Shown in pieces: positions 36,246-45,890 of a stretch of DNA of 64,000 bases (position 1 is its first letter; the number at the start of each line of letters is the position of its first letter). The position numbers and the translations under genes were made by a program. The DNA comes from Ruegeria profundi (GTDB lineage: Bacteria; Pseudomonadota; Alphaproteobacteria; Rhodobacterales; Rhodobacteraceae). A model generated the notes under the pieces. The model searched no databases. It was not told where the DNA came from and was given only the letters and a program-made list of their open reading frames with translations. Where the stretch lies: assembly GCF_001507545.1 (NCBI RefSeq), contig NZ_LQBP01000001.1, forward strand, positions 496,001-560,000, read 5' to 3'.

Positions 36246-37523
36246 TTAATCAGGTATTGTAAAAATCTGGCCGGGATAAATCAGGTCCGGATCACGGATC
36301 GAGTCCCTGTTGGCTTCGAACAGCCGCACATAGAGGATACCGTCGCCGAACCGTTCACGCGAAATGGCCCACAATGTGTCGCCCCTTTGCACAGTGACCG
36401 ACCGGATTGGCGCGTCATTCGGATCAATCGCGGGTTCGTCCGTCGCCTCAGCGGCGCGCAGGATTTCCGGCGATTCCCGCTTGAACGGGGTTTCCAGTCG
36501 GCTGACCACGGTGCCATCTGCGCCAACCTCATCTACGCGCAGGGTATAAACGCCGGGCTCTACACCTTCCAGTTCGCTGCGCCATTTGCCATCGTTTGCC
36601 GGGGATTGATCATCCACAAGCCGGTTGTTGAGGTAAAGGCGCACCACCGAGCCATCCGGCACCCGCCCGGTCAGTTCCACCTCTCCCGCATCGGAATAGC
36701 CGATCGTGTCCAACGCCACCTGATCCGGCGCTTGCGGCAGGCTGGTCGGTCCCTGTACCAATTCGACACCGTCCTCACCCGAGCGCAGGACGGCAACCTG
36801 TTGGTCCGTCGCCTCTGACGTCGGCGGCTCAGCAACTTGTGGTGCCTCATCCTCGACCAACTGACTGTCGGTGTCGGCTGTACCGGAAGTCGCGGGTTGA
36901 TCCGTTTCAGCAACTTCGGCGACCTCCGCCTTGTCAGCCTCGGCTGCTTCAGCTGTTGAAACCGGTTCTTCTACGGGCTCTGGCCGCGGCAAGGCTGCGA
37001 TTACGTAATCATCCGATCGTACAGGTTCCTCACCCCGCGTTTCCAGCGTCAGGCCACGCGCACTATCTGAAAACGGGATTGAAACAAACTCGGCAAACTG
37101 CCCGCTGGCGTCGACCGTGAAGCTGTGCACCGTCTCACCATCCAGCAGCACGTTTACCTCGGCACCTGGCTCGGCAGAGCCGGAAAGAACCGCAGAGCCA
37201 TCCGGTTCGACAAAAATCTGATCTAGCAAAAGCGTCACTTGCGGCGCAGCGTCGTCCTGCGTGTTGTCATCCGGCGGGGTTTCGGTTGCCTGCCCATCCT
37301 CGGCAGGTGTTGTGGGTTCTTCAACCGCCGGATCGGCCGCTGCCAACTCGGTGCTGTCGTCTTCGGATTGAGCCGCAACTTCGGCCTCTGGCGCTGGCGC
37401 GTCCGGGCCGCCACCGATCATGCCGGTCAGATACAATCCACCGGCTCCGACAACAACTGCGATACCGGCGATCAAGCCCCAGACAAAAGTTCCTGAGCTT
37501 CCGCTTCCCGACTCGGCGTTCAT
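36246..37523 (-). CDS. LysM-domain membrane-anchored protein
   Basis: A 425-residue protein with an N-terminal membrane helix (GTFVWGLIAGIAVVVGAGG), a long acidic Ala/Glu/Pro-rich linker, an Ig-like or cadherin-like beta domain near 110-165 (VLSGSAEPGAEVNVLLDGE) and a second one near 290 (GEVELTGRVPDGSVVRLYL), and a C-terminal LysM domain (VQRGDTLWAISRERFGDG, then DLIYPGQIFTIPD). LysM binds peptidoglycan, so it probably spans from the inner membrane to the wall. AAAGGA precedes the ATG at 37523. Confidence 0.88.
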   Translation of the reverse strand: MNAESGSGSSGTFVWGLIAGIAVVVGAGGLYLTGMIGGGPDAPAPEAEVAAQSEDDSTELAAADPAVEEPTTPAEDGQATETPPDDNTQDDAAPQVTLLLDQIFVEPDGSAVLSGSAEPGAEVNVLLDGETVHSFTVDASGQFAEFVSIPFSDSARGLTLETRGEEPVRSDDYVIAALPRPEPVEEPVSTAEAAEADKAEVAEVAETDQPATSGTADTDSQLVEDEAPQVAEPPTSEATDQQVAVLRSGEDGVELVQGPTSLPQAPDQVALDTIGYSDAGEVELTGRVPDGSVVRLYLNNRLVDDQSPANDGKWRSELEGVEPGVYTLRVDEVGADGTVVSRLETPFKRESPEILRAAEATDEPAIDPNDAPIRSVTVQRGDTLWAISRERFGDGILYVRLFEANRDSIRDPDLIYPGQIFTIPD

Positions 37524-37649
37524 TTTTTTCCTTTCACTCCGCAGCGCAAATGCTTTGACCATAACACATTCTGACTGACGGTTGAGCCAATCTATCAATC
37601 CCGCTATCAGGGGTCAAAACCTCAGGCGCAACCCCGGAGAGCGATCACA

Positions 37650-38201
37650 ATGTTTCAGAAGTCTGTTTGTGTGTATTGCGGGTCACGAAATGGCACCAAT
37701 TCCACCTATGCCAACGCCGCAAGAACATTCGGGACGATGCTGGCGCAAGAAGGTTGGCGATTGGTTTACGGAGCGGGGGACGTTGGCCTGATGGGCGAGG
37801 TTGCCCGCGCGGCACAGGCCGCCGGGGGCGATACATTTGGCGTTATCCCTGTTCACCTATTGCAACGCGAGGTTGGCAAGACCGACCTGACCCGTTTCGT
37901 GGTCACGGAAACCATGCATGAACGTAAAAAAGTCATGATCATGAACGCGGACGCCGTTGTCGTCCTTCCGGGTGGGCCGGGGTCGCTGGACGAACTGTTC
38001 GAGGCACTGACTTGGCGGCAGCTTGGCCTTCACGACAAACCGATTCTGGTAATGAATGTGGATGGATACTGGGACGCGTTGCACGAGCTTGTACAACGTG
38101 TCATCGGTCAAGGCTTCGCGGATGGATCGCTGGCCGAGTTCATCACATGGGTCGATGATCCGACATCGGCGATGACTACGCTGCGGGGCTATCTGACCTA
38201 A
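37650..38201 (+). CDS. LOG-family Rossmann protein (TIGR00730)
   Basis: A 183-residue member of the Lonely Guy/lysine-decarboxylase-like family: CVYCGSRNG near the N terminus, VVTETMHERKKVMIMNADAVV, and the nucleotide-binding motif PGGPGSLDELFEAL (the family has PGGxGTxxE). Such enzymes hydrolyse nucleoside 5'-monophosphates at the N-glycosidic bond; cytokinin release is one case. GGAG lies ten bases before the ATG. Confidence 0.92.
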   Translation: MFQKSVCVYCGSRNGTNSTYANAARTFGTMLAQEGWRLVYGAGDVGLMGEVARAAQAAGGDTFGVIPVHLLQREVGKTDLTRFVVTETMHERKKVMIMNADAVVVLPGGPGSLDELFEALTWRQLGLHDKPILVMNVDGYWDALHELVQRVIGQGFADGSLAEFITWVDDPTSAMTTLRGYLT

Positions 38202-38237
38202 ACGGATTGTGATCGACCACCAGCCGCACGACCGCGA

Positions 38238-38687
38238 TCAAACCGCAAGACCTGGGCGGTTTCTCAACAGGTTTTCAACCTTGTGCAAGGGGTGATTGGT
38301 GAGGGATTTGTCGACCTCGGCCACGACTTTGGCCAGCACGTCGCTGTGCAGACGTCGGCGCAGCAGGCCCAGCACGTGCGGACTTGCGACCAGAACCAGC
38401 TTGTTGAAAGCACCCTTCAGGCCATTTCGGTTCAGCAGGTTGGCGACGTCTTGCACAAAGAGGGATTTGGCGTGGATTTTCCAGTTGGGCGGTTCCATCT
38501 CGGTATCCTGATGCGGCCCGGTATCCAAGCACTGCCCTGCCCGGTCTGCGCGCCCAGCGAGCGCATCCCGTTCCTCGACCGAGACAACAACCAGATTGGG
38601 ATCTTCGGCATCGGTGATGTTCTCAACAAACAGCGCCTTCTCTCCATCAGAAATGACAATCCAAGTTCCCTGTTCAAGTGCGACCAT
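38238..38687 (-). CDS. Host attachment family protein
   Basis: A 149-residue protein of the family annotated 'required for attachment to host cells': WIVISDGEKALFVEN at the N terminus, and a C-terminal half with LVLVASPHVLGLLRR and NHPLHKVENLL. The name comes from an Agrobacterium locus; the molecular function is unknown, though the fold resembles that of release-factor/Pelota-type domains. GGAGGG lies just before the ATG. Converges with the LOG gene. Confidence 0.85.
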   Translation of the reverse strand: MVALEQGTWIVISDGEKALFVENITDAEDPNLVVVSVEERDALAGRADRAGQCLDTGPHQDTEMEPPNWKIHAKSLFVQDVANLLNRNGLKGAFNKLVLVASPHVLGLLRRRLHSDVLAKVVAEVDKSLTNHPLHKVENLLRNRPGLAV

Positions 38688-38999
38688 CGCGCCCTCCGTT
38701 TATGAATTGTATGGCCATCGCTTTTTCATCAAATCAGGTTCGACTTTTGCACGCCCGCCGATGCGTTGCGTGTTGCCCGAATGAATTTATGTGTAGCGGA
38801 ACTTACCCCCACTTAACCTTAGGTAAGCATTGCCGAGCCGCGTACAATCCCATCTCAGAATGAAACTACACTAATCGGCAGGTTTTTTCCTGTCAGCCAA
38901 GGTGGCATGTTGGCTGCTGGCCATAAAGAAACCATCTGCGTTGCTTGCCCGAAATACCAGTGCCCCCTTTGGCTGTTTAAAACAATGGAAGCAAACTCT
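38688..38999. other. Intergenic region without a supported gene
   Basis: About 300 bp between the start of the host-attachment gene and the sodB terminator. No open frame has a ribosome binding site. The only structure I see is a 7-bp stem (CAGCCAA / TTGGCTG, 38894-38916) without a T run. The promoter of the minus-strand gene is expected in its left part. Confidence 0.5.
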
Positions 39000-39001
39000 G
39001 C

Positions 39002-39033
39002 AAAAAAGCCCGCCGGCGTTTCCGCCAGCGGGC
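39002..39033 (-). terminator. Terminator of sodB
   Basis: On the minus strand an 11-bp stem with one mismatch (GCCCGCTGGCG / CGCCGGCGGGC, loop of four) is followed by TTTTTT, 27 bp past the sodB stop. Confidence 0.88.
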
Positions 39034-39059
39034 CCTGAACAACCCCGATGGGGTCAGAA

Positions 39060-39659
39060 TTACATCCGCGAGGCGACGTTTTCCCAGTTCACCAGATTGT
39101 CGAGGAAGTTCGACAGGTAAGCCGGACGCTTGTTGCGGAAATCAATGTAGTAAGAGTGCTCCCACACATCGCACCCCAGCAGCGCGGTCTGGTTGAAACA
39201 CAGCGGGTTCACGCCATTCTCGGTCTTGGTGACAGCCAGCGAGCCATCAGCGTTCTTGACCAGCCACGCCCAGCCCGAGCCGAACTGACCGGCACCAGCT
39301 GCGCTGAACTGCGACTTAAACTCGTCAACCGAACCGAAGCTTTCGGTCAGAGCCTTTTCCAGCTCACCCGGCATGGCGTTGTCGCCGGGGCCCATCATCT
39401 CCCAGAACTGGTTGTGGTTCCAAAGTTGGCTGATGTTGTTGAAGATGCCGTTTTGCGCGACGGCCGACTTGTCGTAGGTGCCAACGATGATTTCTTCCAG
39501 CGACTTGCCGTCCCACTCGGTCCCGGCGATCAGCTTGTTGCCGTTGTCCACATAGGCCTTGTGGTGCAGGTCATGGTGATATTCCAGCGTTTCCGCGGAC
39601 ATGCCCTTGGCTGCCAGCGCGTCATGTGCATAAGGAAGATCAGGAAGTTCAAAAGCCAT
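39060..39659 (-). CDS. sodB: Iron superoxide dismutase
   Basis: A cytoplasmic enzyme of 199 residues that dismutates superoxide. The metal ligands are visible: His 27 region (EYHHDLHHKAYVDN), the WNHNQFWEMM His, and Asp/His in DVWEHSYYIDFRNKRP. AQNGIFNN and FGSGWAWL agree with the Fe/Mn family, and the active-site pattern favours iron. The ATG at 39659 with AGGGGG five bases upstream is preferred to the 12-codon extension. It is divergent from the FkbM gene. Confidence 0.95.
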   Translation of the reverse strand: MAFELPDLPYAHDALAAKGMSAETLEYHHDLHHKAYVDNGNKLIAGTEWDGKSLEEIIVGTYDKSAVAQNGIFNNISQLWNHNQFWEMMGPGDNAMPGELEKALTESFGSVDEFKSQFSAAGAGQFGSGWAWLVKNADGSLAVTKTENGVNPLCFNQTALLGCDVWEHSYYIDFRNKRPAYLSNFLDNLVNWENVASRM

Positions 39660-39759
39660 CTCGGCCCCCTGTAAAATAAAAGTTGCGGTTCCCAAGGGTT
39701 AAATGCTTTGGCTGCCGCCTTAGGTCAAGGGGCGAGACAAGAAAACCCGGAGGTCCGCG

Positions 39760-40518
39760 ATGCTGACACAGGCGCGCAAGATGTTCTACCGCGCCCGCGG
39801 ATACTATGCGGGCAACCTGAACGGGGAACCGTTTCGTCTTGATCCCTATCATTCGAAATTCTGGCGCAAAGCCTCGGCCGGTGCATGGGAACCAGAGACA
39901 TTTGCCGTTCTGGATCAGTACCTGAAACCCGATAGCGACTATCTGGATATCGGCGCCTGGATCGGGCCCACCGTTTTGTATGGCGCACGGCGCGCACGTC
40001 ATGTCTGGTGCTTTGAGCCCGACCCTACAGCGTTCCGCCATTTGGCGTGGAACCTGGATCTAAACGAGATTCAAAACGTCTCGGCCTTTGGGGTTGCCCT
40101 GTCGGATCGCTTTGGAGTGGCACGAATGGCCTCGGTACGCGGTGAGCCCGGAGATTCCACCAGCTCACTGCTGCATGATGGGGCGCATGGATCGGATGCG
40201 TTGACTATCGCCTGGGATCAATTCGAAAAGACAAATGACCTGTCAAAGGTTTCGCTCGTAAAAATGGATATCGAGGGGGCGGAATATATGGTTCTGCCTA
40301 CGTTGATGGAATGGTTAAAACTACAACGCCCGGCGCTTTTTCTTTCAACGCACGCGCCACTGCTTGACGAGGGCAGCCGCGCGAAAAAAACTCAGGACCT
40401 GCTGGCCAAGTTGTCATTTTACTCGGAATGTCGTGACACGGCTGGGCGACTGATCTCCGAAGACCAGTTCACGGAATCCGAAGCGCTTTCGCACTTCGGA
40501 AGCTATCTGTTCACCTAG
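39760..40518 (+). CDS. FkbM-family methyltransferase
   Basis: A 252-residue S-adenosylmethionine-dependent enzyme. The SAM motif is YLDIGAWIGPTVLYGA (about 66-81), followed by VWCFEPDPTAFRHL and the FkbM signature SLVKMDIEGAEYMVLP (about 166-181). FkbM enzymes O-methylate polyketides or sugars; the substrate here is unknown. GGAGG precedes the ATG. Confidence 0.88.
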   Translation: MLTQARKMFYRARGYYAGNLNGEPFRLDPYHSKFWRKASAGAWEPETFAVLDQYLKPDSDYLDIGAWIGPTVLYGARRARHVWCFEPDPTAFRHLAWNLDLNEIQNVSAFGVALSDRFGVARMASVRGEPGDSTSSLLHDGAHGSDALTIAWDQFEKTNDLSKVSLVKMDIEGAEYMVLPTLMEWLKLQRPALFLSTHAPLLDEGSRAKKTQDLLAKLSFYSECRDTAGRLISEDQFTESEALSHFGSYLFT

Positions 40519-40551
40519 CAAGACGGTCTCGCATAGGGCCGCCCATGCGGA

Positions 40552-41118
40552 TCAATAAAACCCAACCTCACTGCCCGGTTGGGCCGCGACCTTCAGCAGT
40601 TTGAACACATAATCCGCAGCCGACCGGAAACAGACGACGCGGAACGTCTCGGCATCGTCCATCCAGAATGCGCCTGCCACTTGTGCCAAACGCGAACGGC
40701 GAATTTGACCGGGCTGGAATGCGTCAGGCGACAGATCGACCGGTGCCAGTTTACCCAGCACTTCGCGCGCATTGGGTCCAGAAACACGGAATACCGCCCG
40801 TGCGTCCGAAACGTTCGCCGCCAATGCGTGGGTTCCGCTCAGCGCGCCCGCGATATCGGCCAGCTTAGCGTTCACTTCGGCGTATTGAACCAGCACAAGC
40901 AACTCGTCCGGTGACATCCAGCAAACACCTGTGTCGCCTTTGACCAGAGCCTCACGCTGCCCGGGCACTTTTTGGCCAGTGGCATCCTTTACGGCTTTGG
41001 CCAATACCTTGTCTGACAAGTCACCACGTAAGGTTATCATTCCCTGCAGGCCGCATTCCTCGACCTTTGCGATGCCGTCATAGCTGGCGTGGTTCAGTGC
41101 GCTGATGGGTTCAGACAT
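40552..41118 (-). CDS. soxG: Sarcosine oxidase subunit gamma
   Basis: A 188-residue subunit of heterotetrameric sarcosine oxidase, related to the folate-binding GcvT fold (LRGDLSDKVLAKAV, ARAVFRVSGPNAREVLGKL, QPGQIRRSRLAQVAGAFW). It packs against the alpha subunit. I chose the ATG at 41118 with GGGAGAAG upstream; it overlaps the end of soxA by eight bases. Last gene of soxBDAG. Confidence 0.95.
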   Translation of the reverse strand: MSEPISALNHASYDGIAKVEECGLQGMITLRGDLSDKVLAKAVKDATGQKVPGQREALVKGDTGVCWMSPDELLVLVQYAEVNAKLADIAGALSGTHALAANVSDARAVFRVSGPNAREVLGKLAPVDLSPDAFQPGQIRRSRLAQVAGAFWMDDAETFRVVCFRSAADYVFKLLKVAAQPGSEVGFY

Positions 41119-44100
41119 TCTGCTTCTCCCCGTCTTTGTCATAGAAGATCGGGTCCACGATCTTGGCTTTGTAGGTTTTGCCATCAGTACCGGGGAATTC
41201 GACAATCTCACCCATCCGGTCGGGGCCATGCTTGATCAGGCCCATTGCGATACCACGATCCAAATTGGCCGAGTAGTAAGTCGAGGTCACACGCCCGATC
41301 ATGTTGCGCTGACCATTGGCGTTGACGCCCGAGCCAACTGCGTAAGCTCCGTCGGGAATGACAGAACCATCCACAGTCTCCAGACCGACCAGTTTCCAGC
41401 GGTCGGGATCGGCCATGTGAGTGCGCGAATGGGCGCGTTTTCCCAGATAGTCCTCTTTCTTTTTGGACAGCGCCCAGTGCAGCCCCAGGTCCTGCGGAAT
41501 CACCGTGCCGTCGGTCTCGTCCCCGATCATAATAAAGCCCTTTTCGGCCCGCAGGATGTGCAGGCACTCGGTACCGTAAGGCATCACGCCGAACTCTTTC
41601 CCGGCTTCCATCAAATCGTTCCAGAACGCCTGACCCTGTGACGCGGGAACGGCGATTTCAAAGGACAGTTCGCCCGAGAACGAGATGCGGTACGCACGGC
41701 AGTCAAAGTCACCGATCTTACCATCGCGCCACTCCATGAACGGCAGCGCATCCTTGCTGACATCCATACCGCCCAGCTTTTCCAACACCTTGCGGGCATT
41801 GGGACCTACAACAGCCACCTGCGCATATTGTTCCGTCACGTTGGCGACATAGACCTTCCAGTCCCACCACTCGGTTTGCAGCCACTCTTCCATATGGGCG
41901 TGGATACGTTCTGCTCCGCCCGTGGTTGTGTGACACAGCCACGTATCCTCGTCGATCCGGGCAACGACGCCATCGTCGATCAGGAAACCGTTTTCGGAAC
42001 ACATCAGGCCATAGCGGCATTTGCCGACCTTCAGCGTGGACATCATGTTGGTGTACATCATGTCGAGGAACTTGCCTGCATCCGGGCCTTTGACAATCAG
42101 TTTGCCCAGCGTCGACGCATCCAGCAGGCCAAGGTTTTCGCGTGTGTTCTTCACCTCGCGATTCACGGCATCATGAACAGATTCCCCGGGGCGAACGTAA
42201 GCATATGTCCGGCGCCAGTGGCCAACAGGTTCCCAATCCGCGCCGTTCTTGTCATGCCAGTCATGCATCGGAGTCCGGCGGATCGGCTGGAACACCTCAC
42301 CGCGCGCCTCGCCGCCAATCGCGCCCATGGAGATGGGCGTATACGGTGGCCGGAACGTGGTTGTGCCAACCTTGGGAATCTCCGCATCCAGCGCATCAGC
42401 AAGGATTGCCAGTCCATTGATATTGCTCAACTTACCCTGATCGGTCGCCATCCCCAGAGTGGTGTAGCGTTTGGTATGCTCAACGCTCTCATACCCTTCG
42501 CGCGCCGCCAGTTGGACGTCAGAGACTTTGACATCATTCTGGAAATCCAGCCACGATTTCATGCGCAGGCCGATCTCGGCATTGGCGGGCATCAGCCAGA
42601 CCGGCTCCATCGCGGCCTCAGACATGCTTTCGCCCTTTGGCGCTTTGGTGCTTTTTGGTTTGAACCCGGCGGCCTTGGCCGCAGCTTTGCCTGCCGCGTC
42701 AGCGTTGGTCAGAACCTCGGGCAGTGCCAGAGGTCCATTTGAGCTGCCAGCAGCCAGAACAAACCCCTCGCCATTCGCACCCAGCGGAGGGCGCGACGGA
42801 TCGGGCCGGAAGTGCGCCTGCGCCTCATCCCAGATCAGTTTGCCGCCGCAATGCGACCACAGATGCACGACCGGAGACCAGCCACCCGACATGGCAACAG
42901 CGTCGCACTCAACCTCTTCGCGTGCGCCGCCGATCCCCTCCTGATTGCAAATTGCGACCTTTTTGACGCGCTTGCCACCTTTGACCTTTGCGATGGCTTT
43001 ACCGGGGTCGACCCGGATGCCAAGTGCGCGCGCCTCTTCGGCCAATGGACCGGCTGTCGGACGCGCATCCACGACACGCAATACGTCAACTCCGGCCTGT
43101 TTCAGGATGATCCCAGTGCGGTAGGCGTCGTCATTGTTGGTGGCGACAATCACCCGCTCACCCGGAGTGACACCCCAGTTTACAACATAGTCGCGCATGG
43201 CCGAAGCCAGCATCACACCCGGCACATCGTTGCCCGCAAAAGACAACGGACGTTCGATCGCGCCGGTTGCGGTGACGACCTGCTTCGCGCGAATGCGCCA
43301 CAGGCGGTGACGCGGGCCTTGCGTACCGGGCGCGTGATCGCTAAGGCGTTCGTATCCCAGCACATAGCCGTGGTCATAAACGCCCGCCCCCATGCAGCGA
43401 TTGCGCATCGTCACGTTGCCCATTGTTTCCAGTTCGGAAACCAATTGTTCCACGAACTTATCCACAGGCATACCATCAACATCCCCGCCATCCACTGGGG
43501 CACGTCCGCCCCAATGCGCGGTTTGCTCGATCAGCAGAACCTTGGCACCGGATCCGGCCGCGGTCTTCGCCGCCTGAAGACCCGCGACACCGCCGCCGAT
43601 CACCAAGACATCGGTGAAGGCGTAGAAATGTTCGTAAGTGTCCGCGTCACGACTGTCCTTGTCGGGCGCCTTCCCCAATCCAGCGGATTGACGAATGAAC
43701 GGCTCATAGACGTGTTTCCAGAACGGTTTGGGGTGGATGAACGTCTTGTAATAGAAACCGGCAGGCAGGAACCGAGCCAGCGCGGTGTTCACCGCACCGA
43801 TGTCATATTCGAGGTTCGGCCAATGGTTCTGCGAAACCGCTGTCAGACCATTGAACAATTCGGTCGTTGTGGCGCGCTGGTTCGGTTCGAACCGGTTCCC
43901 CTGCCCCAGACCAACCAGCGCGTTCGGCTCTTCTGCGCCGCTGGCGACCACACCACGCGGACGGTGGTATTTGAACGACCGACCCACCATCATCTGATCA
44001 TTGGCCAACAGTGCCGAGGCAAGCGTATCGCCCTCATAGCCCTGCATTGAGTTGCCGTTGAAGGTAAAGGTGACCTTTTTCGACCGGTCAATCAGCCGGC

Positions 44101-44125
44101 CTTGTTTTGCGAGACGGGTGCTCAT
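41111..44125 (-). CDS. soxA: Sarcosine oxidase subunit alpha
   Basis: A 1004-residue subunit that holds NAD and, in its C-terminal half, a tetrahydrofolate site that captures formaldehyde as 5,10-methylene-THF. N-terminal ferredoxin-like segment (FNGNSMQGYEGDTLASALL), a dinucleotide-binding domain VLVIGGGVAGLQAAKTA (about 174-190), and a GcvT-like C terminus (residues about 600-1000, YTNMMSTLKVGKCRYGLM). Length and order are those of the family. It lies between soxD and soxG. Confidence 0.97.
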   Translation of the reverse strand: MSTRLAKQGRLIDRSKKVTFTFNGNSMQGYEGDTLASALLANDQMMVGRSFKYHRPRGVVASGAEEPNALVGLGQGNRFEPNQRATTTELFNGLTAVSQNHWPNLEYDIGAVNTALARFLPAGFYYKTFIHPKPFWKHVYEPFIRQSAGLGKAPDKDSRDADTYEHFYAFTDVLVIGGGVAGLQAAKTAAGSGAKVLLIEQTAHWGGRAPVDGGDVDGMPVDKFVEQLVSELETMGNVTMRNRCMGAGVYDHGYVLGYERLSDHAPGTQGPRHRLWRIRAKQVVTATGAIERPLSFAGNDVPGVMLASAMRDYVVNWGVTPGERVIVATNNDDAYRTGIILKQAGVDVLRVVDARPTAGPLAEEARALGIRVDPGKAIAKVKGGKRVKKVAICNQEGIGGAREEVECDAVAMSGGWSPVVHLWSHCGGKLIWDEAQAHFRPDPSRPPLGANGEGFVLAAGSSNGPLALPEVLTNADAAGKAAAKAAGFKPKSTKAPKGESMSEAAMEPVWLMPANAEIGLRMKSWLDFQNDVKVSDVQLAAREGYESVEHTKRYTTLGMATDQGKLSNINGLAILADALDAEIPKVGTTTFRPPYTPISMGAIGGEARGEVFQPIRRTPMHDWHDKNGADWEPVGHWRRTYAYVRPGESVHDAVNREVKNTRENLGLLDASTLGKLIVKGPDAGKFLDMMYTNMMSTLKVGKCRYGLMCSENGFLIDDGVVARIDEDTWLCHTTTGGAERIHAHMEEWLQTEWWDWKVYVANVTEQYAQVAVVGPNARKVLEKLGGMDVSKDALPFMEWRDGKIGDFDCRAYRISFSGELSFEIAVPASQGQAFWNDLMEAGKEFGVMPYGTECLHILRAEKGFIMIGDETDGTVIPQDLGLHWALSKKKEDYLGKRAHSRTHMADPDRWKLVGLETVDGSVIPDGAYAVGSGVNANGQRNMIGRVTSTYYSANLDRGIAMGLIKHGPDRMGEIVEFPGTDGKTYKAKIVDPIFYDKDGEKQNV

Positions 44126-44168
44126 GTTGCGGACCTTTCGCAGGCGGAATTACGGATGGCGGCGCGGA

Positions 44169-44498
44169 TCATTCAAACTCTCTCCAGGACCAGCCGGGGC
44201 GCTTGGCGGTAATCGCGTCCTTGATGTCTTGCGGGGGTTCCGTTGTCTGTGCCGGGTAGGTTCCATACACTTCCAACGTTTCCGTGTCGCGCGCAGCAAT
44301 AAACCATTTGCCGATGCCATAGGCATGCAGCCAAAGTTCGAAATGCACGCCTTTACGGTTTTCACGAACGAACATGTAAGTTTCAAAGTCCTCGTCAGAA
44401 GACCCAGGGCCAAAGCGTTTCCGATGCGCTTCGCCACCACAATGTAGTTCGGTTTCATCCAGCATGGCACCGGTGAACGGGCATTTGAGTGTCAGCAT
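44169..44498 (-). CDS. soxD: Sarcosine oxidase subunit delta, atypical zinc site
   Basis: A 109-residue delta subunit; family features GGEAHRKR, FVRENRKGVHFE and WSWREFE are clear. In characterised SoxD proteins zinc is held by two Cys of a CPxC motif, a His (GGEAH) and a later Cys before KWF. Here Cys 6 and His 25 remain, but the second Cys of the motif is Thr 9 (CPFTG) and the later Cys is Ile (YGIGKWF). Cys 20 (HCGGEAH) is extra and might compensate. AAGGAGA lies before the ATG at 44498. Confidence 0.93.
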   Translation of the reverse strand: MLTLKCPFTGAMLDETELHCGGEAHRKRFGPGSSDEDFETYMFVRENRKGVHFELWLHAYGIGKWFIAARDTETLEVYGTYPAQTTEPPQDIKDAITAKRPGWSWREFE

Positions 44499-44559
44499 AT
44501 CGCGGTCTCCTTTTCGAAGCAGGAGCAAGAAATCGAGGTATAGGTGCAGAGCCACGACA

Positions 44560-45804
44560 TCAGTGCGCCACCCCTGCGGCTACGCTTTCGTCGATAAAGC
44601 GGCCCTCTTTGAAACGGTCCATCGTGAAGGCTTCGGTCAGAGGTGAATGGCCGGTCGCCATCAATTGCGCCATCCCCCAGCCCGAGCCCGGAATGGCCTT
44701 GAACCCGCCTGTCCCCCAACCGCAGTTGATAAAGCAGTTGCCCAGCGGCGTCGTCGAAAGGATGGGTGAGCGGTCGCCGGTCATGTCCACGATCCCGCCC
44801 CACTGGCGCAGCATCTTCAGGCGCGAGATCATCGGGAAGGTTTCGACCAGTGCCCGCACGGTTTCCTCAATATGGTGGAAGCTGCCGCGCTGGGTGAAAT
44901 TGTTGAACCCGTCAGTGCCGCCGCCGATCACCATCTCACCCTTGTCGGACTGAGACATATAGCCGTGCACGGTATTGGCCATCACGACCACATCCATGCA
45001 GGGCTTGATCGGTTCGGACACAAGCGCCTGAAGCGCCACAGACTCCAACGGCAGGCGGAAGCCCGCCATCTCGGCCAACTGGCCGGAATGTCCCGCAACA
45101 ACGATGCCCAGCTTTTCGCAGTCAATCGCGCCCTTGGTGGTATCGACGCCGACAACACGGCCATTTTCTGACCGAACACCGGTGACTTCGCATTTCTGGA
45201 TGATGTCCATCCCCATGGCCGAGCACGCACGGGCATAACCCCAGGCCACCGCATCGTGACGCGCTGTACCGCCGCGTTCCTGCCACAACGCCCCCAGAAC
45301 CGGATAGCGGGGACCGTCAATATTGATGATTGGCACCAGCTCCTTGACACGTTCGGGTTCGATCCATTCGGTCTTGACGCCTTGCAACGCGTTGGCGTGC
45401 GCCGTGCGCTGATAGCCGCGGATTTCATGCTGAGTCTGCGCCAGCATCATCACGCCGCGCGGGCTGAACATGATATTGTAGTTCAATTCCTGGCTCAGAT
45501 CTTCGTACAATCCGCGCGCCTTTTCATACAGCGCTGCTGAGGGATCCTGCAGATAGTTCGACCGGATGATGGTCGTGTTCCGGCCCGTGTTTCCGCCGCC
45601 CAACCAGCCTTTTTCGATGATAGCGACGTTCTGGATACCGTAGTTCTTTCCCAGGTAATAAGCGGTCGCCAGACCATGCCCCCCGGCACCGACGATAATA
45701 ACGTCGTACCGCTTCTTAGGTTCGGGCGAGCGCCATGCGCGCTCCCATCCGGTGTGATAGCGCAGAGCCTCCCGCGCCACAGCAAAGGCTGAGTAGTGTT
45801 TCAT
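44560..45804 (-). CDS. soxB: Sarcosine oxidase subunit beta
   Basis: The catalytic FAD/FMN subunit, 414 residues, which oxidises sarcosine (N-methylglycine) to glycine, C1 unit and peroxide. FAD-binding VIIVGAGGHGLATAYYL (about 36-52), and GGTARHDAVAWGYARA with the His that carries covalent FMN. MKHYSAFAVAREALRYH is the standard N terminus, so I use the ATG at 45804. First gene of soxBDAG; its upstream region holds paired TATTGCG repeats. Confidence 0.97.
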   Translation of the reverse strand: MKHYSAFAVAREALRYHTGWERAWRSPEPKKRYDVIIVGAGGHGLATAYYLGKNYGIQNVAIIEKGWLGGGNTGRNTTIIRSNYLQDPSAALYEKARGLYEDLSQELNYNIMFSPRGVMMLAQTQHEIRGYQRTAHANALQGVKTEWIEPERVKELVPIINIDGPRYPVLGALWQERGGTARHDAVAWGYARACSAMGMDIIQKCEVTGVRSENGRVVGVDTTKGAIDCEKLGIVVAGHSGQLAEMAGFRLPLESVALQALVSEPIKPCMDVVVMANTVHGYMSQSDKGEMVIGGGTDGFNNFTQRGSFHHIEETVRALVETFPMISRLKMLRQWGGIVDMTGDRSPILSTTPLGNCFINCGWGTGGFKAIPGSGWGMAQLMATGHSPLTEAFTMDRFKEGRFIDESVAAGVAH

Positions 45805-45890
45805 GAGCGAATCCATCCGGTTCGGTAATTGGCGCAGATATGCAGCGTGTGAACAGTTTACCCGTGCCGGACAACGCCACAATATCGAAC

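Noticed and set aside
38678..38863. A 61-codon plus-strand frame in the intergenic region
   Set aside because: No ribosome binding site, and it overlaps the start region of the host-attachment gene.
42812..44050. A 412-codon frame antisense to soxA
   Set aside because: Shadow of the strongly supported soxA frame.
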